Positions 1-5,918 of a stretch of DNA of 6,241 nucleotides are shown here, piece by piece; position 1 is the first letter of the stretch, and every line of letters starts with the position of its first letter. Source of the DNA: Fidelibacterota bacterium (GTDB lineage Bacteria; Fidelibacterota; Marinisomatia; SCGC-AAA003-L08; TS1B11); the NCBI GenBank assembly GCA_022564085.1, contig JADFMC010000129.1:1-6241 (forward strand), read 5' to 3'. Position numbers and translations under genes: made by a program. The notes beneath the pieces are model-generated. The model was given only the letters and a program-made list of their open reading frames with translations. It ran no database searches and was not told where the DNA came from.

Positions 1-1
1 C

Positions 2-1747
2 AAAATGACGTCCGAGGCAGGTCCGCTGTTTGCAGGACTTGACCGTTTTGAATGCCGCAAGCGTGTTGTGGCGGACATGGAAGCAGCGAACCTGCTGGAA
101 AAGATCGAGGATCACACCCATCAAGTAGGGCACTGCTCCCGGACAGGCGACGTCATTGAACCCCGCGTATCCATTCAATGGTTTGTCAAGATGCAGCCGC
201 TGGCAGAGCCGGCGATTGCGGCCGTGAAATCCGGGGACATTACTTTTCACCCCGCGCGGTGGTCGAAAGTGTATTTGGACTGGATGGAAAATATCCGGGA
301 CTGGTGTATTTCCCGCCAGTTGTGGTGGGGCCACCGGATCCCGGTCTGGTATTGTGAGGATTGCCAGGAAGTGATCGTGCAGCGGGAGGACCCAACCCAG
401 TGCCCGTCCTGCAGCAGCACCCGCCTGCAACAGGACCCGGATGTCCTGGACACCTGGTTTTCGTCCTGGCTGTGGCCGTTCGCGACGCTGGGGTGGCCGA
501 AGAAAACAGCAGAACTGGATTATTTTTATCCGACGAATGTGCTCGTGTCCGGTTACGACATTATTTTCTTCTGGATCGCCCGGATGATTATGGCCGGGTA
601 TGAATTTCTTGGCGAGAAGCCGTTTTCTCAGGTGTATATCACCAGCATGATCAAGGACGCCCAGGGGCGGATCATGAGCAAGAGTTTGAAAAACGGCATC
701 GATCCGATTGACATGATCGAGCAGTACGGGGCGGACGCGGTACGGTATTCCCTGGTAGCCCTGGCGACGGAAGGGCAGGATATCAAACTCTCCCAGGGGA
801 AATTCGAGATGGGTCGGAATTTTGGCAACAAGGTCTGGAACACGTACCGGTTTATCCTGGCGAACCGGCAACCGACTGCCGGCAACGGCGCGGCCGACAC
901 GCCGGCGCCGCAGTTGATGGATCGCTGGATTCTCAGCCGTTTGGCAGCGACACAGGATCTGGTCGCGGCATCCTTTGACCGGTATAAGCTGAATGACGCG
1001 TTGAACGCGGTGTATGATTTCCTCTGGCATGATTACTGTGACTGGTATCTGGAACTGTTGAAAGACCGGGTGGGACCACAGGGCAGCGATCCTGACATTG
1101 TCAATCGGGTGGCAACGCCGGTGCTGGAGGAAGTCATGATTCTGCTGCATCCGTTCATGCCATTTATCACCGAAGAGATCTGGCAGGGACTCGGCGGGGG
1201 CGCGCGTGACAGCATCATGCGTGCGGCGCCGGGGTCCCGGATTGCCGCCACTCTGGATCCGGACGCCGATGGTCAGATGCGGATTCTGCGCCAGATCACT
1301 CTTGTGGTGCGGAACATTCGTGGGGAAATGAGCATCCCCCCCCAAAGGGCAGTGCCGACAATTATCGCGACGACCAACACGGAGTCGGGAAAAGTTTTGC
1401 AGGAATTTGCAGGCTATCTGAAACGGATGGCGAAGGTGGCCAGTCTGGAGGTTCGTGAGTCCTACCAGCCGTCGGAAGCGACAGCAACGGGAATAATTTC
1501 CGACATGGAAGTGTATGTTCCTTTAGCCGGGCTGATCGACCTGGGTGTCGAGCGGCAACGGCTGGAGAAAGAGCGGCAGCGGCTGGAGCAGTTTTTGCGG
1601 AGTCTTGCCGGCAAGCTGCAGAACGAAAAGTTTGTCGCGAACGCCCCTGCCGACGTGGTCCAGAAAGAACGGGATAAATTCGCCGAATGCGAATCCAATC
1701 ACCAGAAAATTCTTCGCACGCTGGCAACACTCAGCGAAACGTCATGA
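2..1747 (+). CDS. valS: Valyl-tRNA synthetase, C-terminal part (5' end outside window)
   Basis: Class I aminoacyl-tRNA synthetase that attaches valine to tRNA-Val in the cytoplasm. The frame is open to the window edge, with a Lys codon before the ATG at 5. That ATG aligns with an internal KMxxxAG segment of ValRS, so it is not the start and roughly the first third (HIGH motif, part of the editing domain) is missing. Numbering from the ATG at 5, I see the end of the CP1 editing region, the conserved stretch WCISRQLWWGHRIPVWYC (100-117), and a four-Cys module (C117, C120, C133, C136). DPDVLDTWFSSWLWP (144-158) follows, then the KMSKS-loop equivalent IMSKSLKN (223-230). The anticodon-binding helical domain spans about 305-450, with HPFMPFITEEIW at 382-393. 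A C-terminal coiled-coil tRNA-binding arm covers about 515-575. The first Lys of KMSKS is Ile here. The stop overlaps the next gene by ATGA. Family identity is certain. Confidence 0.97.
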   Translation, partial: KMTSEAGPLFAGLDRFECRKRVVADMEAANLLEKIEDHTHQVGHCSRTGDVIEPRVSIQWFVKMQPLAEPAIAAVKSGDITFHPARWSKVYLDWMENIRDWCISRQLWWGHRIPVWYCEDCQEVIVQREDPTQCPSCSSTRLQQDPDVLDTWFSSWLWPFATLGWPKKTAELDYFYPTNVLVSGYDIIFFWIARMIMAGYEFLGEKPFSQVYITSMIKDAQGRIMSKSLKNGIDPIDMIEQYGADAVRYSLVALATEGQDIKLSQGKFEMGRNFGNKVWNTYRFILANRQPTAGNGAADTPAPQLMDRWILSRLAATQDLVAASFDRYKLNDALNAVYDFLWHDYCDWYLELLKDRVGPQGSDPDIVNRVATPVLEEVMILLHPFMPFITEEIWQGLGGGARDSIMRAAPGSRIAATLDPDADGQMRILRQITLVVRNIRGEMSIPPQRAVPTIIATTNTESGKVLQEFAGYLKRMAKVASLEVRESYQPSEATATGIISDMEVYVPLAGLIDLGVERQRLEKERQRLEQFLRSLAGKLQNEKFVANAPADVVQKERDKFAECESNHQKILRTLATLSETS

Positions 1748-2109
1748 CCGGCCTCCTGCTGCTATCGCTCTTCCTTGCCGGTTGGAGCAGCGCCGCCGTT
1801 GCACAGACACAGACCTACCTGACCGTCTATCAAAACAATTTTGCGCTGGTGGCGACGACACACCGGTTGGACCTGCCTGCGTCCGCCTATACGGTCACTC
1901 TTGCAGATCTCCCGGCAGGTTTGGACCCTGGTTCGGTTCTGGTGACTTCCCGGGACGCCGAGGTCCGCGTTTCCGACGTTACCCTTCTGCAACCTTCTTT
2001 GTCCACGGAAACTCTTTCCCACGATCATCTGGGACACCGGGTGGAGGTTGTGCTGCCGGACCAGCCGGTCAACCAGGGTCTGCCAGCCCTTAGGCCGCGG
2101 CGTCAATAG
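1744..2109 (+). pseudogene. Secreted DUF4139-type protein, N-terminal fragment truncated at a chimeric join
   Basis: The start is the ATG at 1744, which overlaps the valS stop as ATGA; the longer in-frame start at 1687 lies inside valS and puts 19 polar residues before the signal peptide. Residues 1-20 (MTGLLLLSLFLAGWSSAAVA) look like a Sec signal peptide with cleavage after A20, so export to periplasm or outer envelope is expected. The mature start LTVYQNNFALV followed by LDLPA...LADLPAGLDPGSV (about 42-65) matches, from memory, the beta-rich N-terminus of DUF4139-domain proteins, whose role is unknown. Such proteins are usually about 400-500 residues. Here the family-like sequence ends near VEVVLPD (100-106, about nt 2061). 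The remaining 15 codons to the TAG at 2107 are antisense holB sequence, so the bulk of the protein is missing. Spacing suggests translational coupling with valS. Family assignment is by recall. Confidence 0.68.
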
Positions 2110-2910
2110 TGCCGCCAGCAGCTGCTCCACTCCCTGGGAGAGAGCGTCGTCCTCCCCGGACAGCAGCTGCGCCTGGGGCAGATTACCGCCGGTCACCTGG
2201 GCCAGGATACCGGCCTCCTGCTGCCCCACCCCCGCCTGCTCGGTCAGGTACTGCGCCACCTGCTCCGGGGGGAGCGGGGGGAAGTGCAGCCCCAGGCAGC
2301 GGGAGCGGATGGTGTCCAGCATCAACTGTACTCTGTCGGTCACCAGCACGAACAGGGTGCGCGGTGGCGGCTCCTCCAGGATCTTGAGCAGGGCGTTGGC
2401 AGCGGTAGGATTGGGTGCGCAGAGCTTCTCAGCCTCGAAGATCAGGAACGATCGCCAGCCGGCCTCGGCGGGGGTCAGCCGTATGCCGCGGCGTATGTCC
2501 CGCACACTGTTGATCAGGATTGACTGGGCGCCGTCCACCTGTATCCTGTGATAGGGGTCCGCTGCCTTGAGGGCCAACTCCTCCACCAGCTGGGCCAGGT
2601 CGGAGGGCTTCAACGCCTTGAGAGCCGGATCATCCTTAGTGATGGCTACCCGCCGTGGCAACGGTACCACGATCTCCAGATTGGGGTGTTGCAGGGTATG
2701 GAACTTTGCGCAGGAGGGGCATACCTGGCAGGCGCCATCGTCACCCGGATTGTGACAGTTCACCAGCGCCGCCAGTTCGATGGCGTGGGCCTGTTTGCCA
2801 CTGCCCGGGGGGCCATGGAAAATGTGGGCGTGAGCCAGGCGGCCATTGTGAAAGGCGCCCACCAGGCGCTCCCATTGACTGTTTTGCCTGATCAGATGCT
2901 GGTAAATCAT
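1762..2910 (-). CDS. holB: DNA polymerase III subunit delta' (real part about 2053-2910; tail is chimeric)
   Basis: Clamp-loader subunit delta', part of the AAA+ complex that opens the beta sliding clamp during replication. Numbered from the ATG at 2910: P-loop-like GPPGSGKQ (33-40), and a four-Cys zinc module (C52, C61, C64, C67) with the spacing known from delta'. The Walker-B region reads FLIFEAEKL (155-163), followed by ANALLKILEEPP (171-182), a sensor-1 strand (FVLVT, 187-191) and the SRC motif (S203, R204, C205). The P-loop lacks the final Ser/Thr and Walker B has Phe for Asp, which fits delta' being a non-hydrolysing subunit. Convincing delta' sequence stops near residue 286 (nt about 2053). 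The last 96 residues are antisense of the DUF4139-type gene, rich in Arg, Gly and Cys, and are not a delta' collar domain. The true gene therefore lacks its C-terminal collar. It sits 16 bp after the EnvC-like gene, same strand. No clear Shine-Dalgarno precedes the ATG. Confidence 0.9.
   Translation of the reverse strand: MIYQHLIRQNSQWERLVGAFHNGRLAHAHIFHGPPGSGKQAHAIELAALVNCHNPGDDGACQVCPSCAKFHTLQHPNLEIVVPLPRRVAITKDDPALKALKPSDLAQLVEELALKAADPYHRIQVDGAQSILINSVRDIRRGIRLTPAEAGWRSFLIFEAEKLCAPNPTAANALLKILEEPPPRTLFVLVTDRVQLMLDTIRSRCLGLHFPPLPPEQVAQYLTEQAGVGQQEAGILAQVTGGNLPQAQLLSGEDDALSQGVEQLLAALLTPRPKGWQTLVDRLVRQHNLHPVSQMIVGKSFRGQRRLQKGNVGNADLGVPGSHQNRTRVQTCREICKSDRIGGRRQVQPVCRRHQRKIVLIDGQVGLCLCNGGAAPTGKEER
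2050..2072. other. Chimeric junction between two truncated convergent genes
   Basis: On the plus strand, DUF4139-type coding sequence is recognisable up to about 2061. On the minus strand, delta' coding sequence is recognisable down to about 2053. Beyond these points each reading frame is just the antisense of the other gene. The overlap holds a short interrupted palindrome, GACC-AGCC-GGTC at 2059-2070, and a direct repeat GCCGG at 2055-2059 and 2064-2068. Short inverted homology is typical of chimeras formed during multiple displacement amplification, and of some assembly errors. A genuine inversion or deletion endpoint would look the same. Exact breakpoint not resolvable from this sequence alone. 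Confidence 0.75.
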
Positions 2911-2926
2911 CGTGGCCGGAATGCCG

Positions 2927-4150
2927 CTAGTTAATCAGGGAGATCGGTTTGATCAGCCAATCTTCGGGGTCCTGCTTCTGCCGGTTGGTCCAGATTTCGA
3001 AGTGCAACTTGGCCCCATCCAGACTACCGTCGCTACCCACGTGAGCGATCACTTGCCCCTGGTCCACATACTGCCCCTCCGCGGTTTCCACGTCTTCCAG
3101 GTGGGTGTAGACCGTGTACAAGCCCTGGCCGTGGTCAATGATCACGGTTGTGCCGTAGCCCCGCAGGTAAGTGATAGTAGTCACCAAACCATCCAGCACG
3201 CTAGCCACCTCTGCCCCTGGCCGGGACTTGATGTCGATGCCGGTGTTCTCTGTTATGGTGTTCAGCTTGGGATGTCGCTGCTGTCCGAAGTGAGCGGTAA
3301 CCATCCCAACGGTGGGCCAGGGCAATTTGCCCCGGTAGTATGTAATCTCCGGCGCTTCCCCCAGTGACCGCTTGCGACGCATTTCCGCCAGTGCGCGAGA
3401 TCGTGACTCTTTATCGAACTCCAGCCCGGTAATAATGCGCTCCAGCCCCACGGCTGCCTTTTTCTTCTGCACAAGCAGCCGCTCATCGTTGCGCCGGTCC
3501 CGTTTGATACGGTTGATCTGCTTCTGTCGCTCTCGTCGGTCGGCCTGTAGGCCCTCCTCTTCCCGTTCCTTCTCAGTTAGAAGTTCCTTTTTCAGTACCC
3601 GGTCCTTTGCCAACTTCTCCTGGTGCCGCTCAAGTCTGGCGATCTCTTCCTTGACCTTGATTGTCAGGTAGCGGTCGTAGTCGGCGGCCACCTTAAGATA
3701 CTTGGTGCGATAAGTAGCTTGGTTCCAGTTACGGGAGGTTAGAATCAGCTCCAGCATAGAGGCCCGCTTCTGTTTGTAAATGTGCACAAAGCGGGCAGCC
3801 AGCTTCTCCTGCAGATCGGCAATCTCCTGTTCCTCCCGGCGGATGAGTACTTCGGTGAGGTTGATGCCGTCGTTCAGCTGCTTGATCTCAGTGCTAAGGG
3901 CGGCCACCAGGCGGCTGGTGAGTGATATATGTTCCTCGATATCGTAAAGCTTTTGCAGGACATCCTGCTCAGCCCGTTCCTTCTTGGCAATGCGGCGCTG
4001 GTACAGTTTGATCTCTGTGCGCAGCTGCTGCAGCTCTCCCTGTTTGGCCCTGATCTTGATGTCCAGCTGTTCAAGATCAGCTGAAACTTGGCCGAGCACC
4101 GGGGCCAGCAGCAGTAGCAATACGAGTCCTGTTCGCGCTGTACGATACAT
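2927..4150 (-). CDS. EnvC-like murein hydrolase activator (coiled coil plus degenerate LytM/M23 domain)
   Basis: Start chosen at the ATG at 4150 (407 aa). It gives a clean signal peptide (MYRTARTGLVLLLLLAPVLG, cleavage near 20-24); the longer frame from 4282 adds 44 polar residues and runs into the divergent gene. Residues about 25-120 and 155-265 are heptad-rich, highly charged coiled coil. A LytM/M23-type domain fills about 280-400, with ENTGIDIKSRPG (301-312), GYGTTVIIDHGQGLYTVYTHL (331-351 by position), a lipoyl-like GQYVDQGQVIAHVG turn (359-372) and LHFEIW (382-387), then PEDWL. Of the M23 zinc and catalytic residues, D306, H350 and H383 remain. The first His is Asn (N302) and the first His of HxH is Lys (K381). 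This matches EnvC-type proteins, which do not cut peptidoglycan but activate amidases at the division site from the periplasm. Likely first gene of an operon with holB. A weakly active M23 enzyme is the alternative. Confidence 0.9.
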   Translation of the reverse strand: MYRTARTGLVLLLLLAPVLGQVSADLEQLDIKIRAKQGELQQLRTEIKLYQRRIAKKERAEQDVLQKLYDIEEHISLTSRLVAALSTEIKQLNDGINLTEVLIRREEQEIADLQEKLAARFVHIYKQKRASMLELILTSRNWNQATYRTKYLKVAADYDRYLTIKVKEEIARLERHQEKLAKDRVLKKELLTEKEREEEGLQADRRERQKQINRIKRDRRNDERLLVQKKKAAVGLERIITGLEFDKESRSRALAEMRRKRSLGEAPEITYYRGKLPWPTVGMVTAHFGQQRHPKLNTITENTGIDIKSRPGAEVASVLDGLVTTITYLRGYGTTVIIDHGQGLYTVYTHLEDVETAEGQYVDQGQVIAHVGSDGSLDGAKLHFEIWTNRQKQDPEDWLIKPISLIN

Positions 4151-4244
4151 ATCAGTGTAATAATAGAATCGCGGAGATTTCAGATGCAACTGTTTTTCCA
4201 TCAACCGTCTTGACATACACCAGTCTTCGGGCCAACTTAAGCCT
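4151..4244. promoter_or_regulatory. Divergent intergenic region between EnvC-like gene and CNB-domain gene
   Basis: These 94 bp must carry the upstream signals for both divergent transcription units. A perfect TTGACA lies at 4210-4215 on the plus strand, but I see no good -10 hexamer 16-18 bp downstream of it. On the minus strand a TATTAT (plus 4160-4165) resembles a -10, but with only a weak -35 (TTGCAT, 18 bp away). It is also so close to the ATG at 4150 that the transcript would be nearly leaderless. Neither start has a visible Shine-Dalgarno. The boxes are suggestive only. Confidence 0.3.
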
Positions 4245-4784
4245 ATGCATAATGGTATTTGGGAAAACATTTTCCGTAGCAAGAAATCCGAACTTTCCGA
4301 GACCGCCTTCGCCCTGCATCACGTTCCGATCTTCAGTACGCTCTCCAAGCGGGAGCTAAGGGAGATAGAGAAGATTGTCCATCACCGGCAGTACCAACCG
4401 GGAGAGGTTATCTTCAATCAGGGCGACCCGGGTCTGGGAATGTACATCATAATCAAGGGTCAGGTGCAGATCGTCAATAATCAGGACCCGGATAACATCA
4501 CTGTCTATTCCGAAGTGAGCGACGGTGATTTCTTCGGTGACCTGGCCCTGGTGGATGACTCCGACCGCTCTGCCACAGCCCTCAGTTCCAGTGAAACTCG
4601 GCTGATCGCCTTCTTCAGACCTGAAATGCAGGACATTATCACCAGGTTCCCGGCTATTGGCAATAAGCTGCTAATGGGTTTGGCGAGCGTCATCGCCCAG
4701 CGACTCAGGAAGACCAATGACTACCTCATCGAGGCCCAGAAGCAGGCCTATGAGCACGAGACCAAGGACAAGACGTCCGAATAA
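4245..4784 (+). CDS. Stand-alone cyclic-nucleotide-binding-domain protein (CRP-like sensor fold, no HTH)
   Basis: A 179-aa soluble protein. Residues about 25-125 form a CNB/cupin-like domain: HVPIFSTLSKREL (26-38) entry helix, then YQPGEVIFNQGDPGLGMYII (50-69), KGQVQIV (71-77) and the phosphate-binding-cassette region FFGDLALVDDSDRSATA (96-112). R108 is in the place of the Arg that contacts the cyclic phosphate, but the usual Glu of FGE is Asp (D99), so ligand choice or affinity may differ from cAMP receptors. The C-helix runs about 127-165. The chain then ends in a charged tail (HETKDKTSE) with no helix-turn-helix and no kinase or channel segment. It therefore cannot act as a CRP-type DNA binder by itself; a protein-partner or regulatory role is inferred. 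Start is the ATG at 4245, the only in-frame one giving the full domain. It lies 9 bp before the AI-2E gene, probably in one operon. Confidence 0.9.
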   Translation: MHNGIWENIFRSKKSELSETAFALHHVPIFSTLSKRELREIEKIVHHRQYQPGEVIFNQGDPGLGMYIIIKGQVQIVNNQDPDNITVYSEVSDGDFFGDLALVDDSDRSATALSSSETRLIAFFRPEMQDIITRFPAIGNKLLMGLASVIAQRLRKTNDYLIEAQKQAYEHETKDKTSE

Positions 4785-4786
4785 GG
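4783..4786 (+). promoter_or_regulatory. Ribosome binding site favouring a GTG start for the AI-2E gene
   Basis: AAGG overlaps the TAA stop of the preceding gene and lies 7 nt before the GTG at 4794. The alternative ATG at 4809 is 22 nt away, with nothing Shine-Dalgarno-like closer. The GTG is therefore the better start, although the motif is only four bases long. Confidence 0.4.
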
Positions 4787-4793
4787 CCGGTCA

Positions 4794-5918
4794 GTGCCGG
4801 CTGCTGCCATGACCCCACCAACACCGACAACCATCAACCGGCTGGGCCAGTTCCTGGTGCGCAGCTCGCGGTTCCTGATACCGTTACTGGCGGTAGTTCT
4901 CCTCTGGCAACACATCGCCCCCATCATGTTGCTCCTGGTGATGGCCCTGTTGCTCGCCAGCATTCTATCGCCGCTGGTGAACTTCCTGGAGAACCGACTG
5001 GGCGGTAGCCGGCTGGGCGGAGTGCTGGTGGTGTACGCCACCATCATACTGATAATAGCCGGATTGGCCGGCTCCCTGGTACCGGTTTTGATCAATGAGG
5101 CCCAGGATATGGCGGCCGCCTTCAGTGGACAGAGCATCGAATCGATGACCGCGACAATGAAAGAATCGATGCAGGATTTTGCCTCACCCAAGATGCAGAC
5201 CTATATCGATGATAATATGGGCAATTGGATTGCCAAAAGCGGCTCGTTCATGCAATCGTTGCTGGGCGATTTGGCCGGTATCATGGGCAAGCTGATTGCT
5301 ACGGTGATGAAGCTGATCCTGGTGCTGGTGTTCACCTTTATCCTGCTGCTGGAGTCGCGGAACTTCAAGCTACAGGTAGTCCAGGCAGTGCCCAACGCCT
5401 ACTTCGAGATGACCCTCAATCTGCTGGACAAGATTCACGCCCAGGTGAGCGGTTACCTGCGGGGCCAGGCGGCGGCAGCGGCCACGGTGGGAGTGATGTC
5501 CACCATCGGCCTGTACCTGCTGCGATGGATGCTGGAGGTGGACATCCCCTACGCCTTCATCATCGGCATGCTGGCGGGCTTCGCCAACCTGATCCCTTTC
5601 ATCGGCCCCTTCATCGGGATGGTGCCGGCTATCATCGCCTACCTGATGACGCCGCAAGCCGCCGGGATCAGCGCCATGGTGCCGGTGTTCATCGTGATCA
5701 TGTTCCTGGTGGTACAGATGATCGATAACTTCTTCGTCTCGCCCAAGATCATGTCCGCCAGCGTAGGCATGCACCCGTTGGTGGTGATGGTGGTGATCAT
5801 GGTCGGCAATTCCATCATGGGTCCCTTGGGAATGCTGTTCGCCGTGCCGACCTTCGGGGTGATCAAGGTGACCTTAGAAGAGGTGCTCTGGGGCCTGAAG
5901 GCCTACCACATCCTCTGA
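4794..5918 (+). CDS. AI-2E (PerM-like) family transporter / permease
   Basis: A 374-aa polytopic inner-membrane protein. Hydrophobic segments lie at about 28-38, 41-64, 75-100, 158-187, 226-244, 253-287, 296-314 and 328-356, with the family's soluble loop at about 101-157. Conserved marks of the AI-2E family are visible: GYLRGQ (220-225), LIPFIGPFIGMVPAI (266-280), QMIDNFFVSPKIM (308-320), HPLVVMVVIMVGN (327-339) and GPLGMLFAVP (343-352). Members include TqsA (reported AI-2 exporter), PerM and antiporter-like proteins; substrate cannot be told from sequence, so no symbol is given. The start is either GTG at 4794 (AAGG 7 nt upstream) or ATG at 4809; they differ by five residues and do not affect the domains. 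Length is normal and the gene appears intact. It follows the CNB-domain gene by 9 bp, which suggests co-expression and possibly regulation of the transporter by the CNB protein (inference). Confidence 0.93.
   Translation: MPAAAMTPPTPTTINRLGQFLVRSSRFLIPLLAVVLLWQHIAPIMLLLVMALLLASILSPLVNFLENRLGGSRLGGVLVVYATIILIIAGLAGSLVPVLINEAQDMAAAFSGQSIESMTATMKESMQDFASPKMQTYIDDNMGNWIAKSGSFMQSLLGDLAGIMGKLIATVMKLILVLVFTFILLLESRNFKLQVVQAVPNAYFEMTLNLLDKIHAQVSGYLRGQAAAAATVGVMSTIGLYLLRWMLEVDIPYAFIIGMLAGFANLIPFIGPFIGMVPAIIAYLMTPQAAGISAMVPVFIVIMFLVVQMIDNFFVSPKIMSASVGMHPLVVMVVIMVGNSIMGPLGMLFAVPTFGVIKVTLEEVLWGLKAYHIL

Noticed and set aside
1687..1743. Longer start (ATG at 1687) for the DUF4139-type gene
   Set aside because: It lies within valS coding sequence and puts 19 polar residues in front of a clean signal peptide; the ATGA start at 1744 is better.
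2048..2934. Several plus-strand frames opposite holB (for example 2048-2551, 2109-2387, 2548-2934)
   Set aside because: Ser/Arg/Pro-rich or low-complexity translations that mirror the codon structure of the real minus-strand gene; no domain recognised.
4151..4282. Longer N-terminus of the EnvC-like protein (starts at 4282, 4216 or 4201)
   Set aside because: These add a polar extension before the signal peptide, and the 4282 start overlaps the divergent CNB gene; no Shine-Dalgarno supports them.
5225..5774. Long frames overlapping the AI-2E gene on both strands, including a His/Asp-rich one on the minus strand
   Set aside because: Composition is an artefact of ATG/GTG/ATC-rich membrane-segment codons read in other frames; the AI-2E frame has family motifs throughout.
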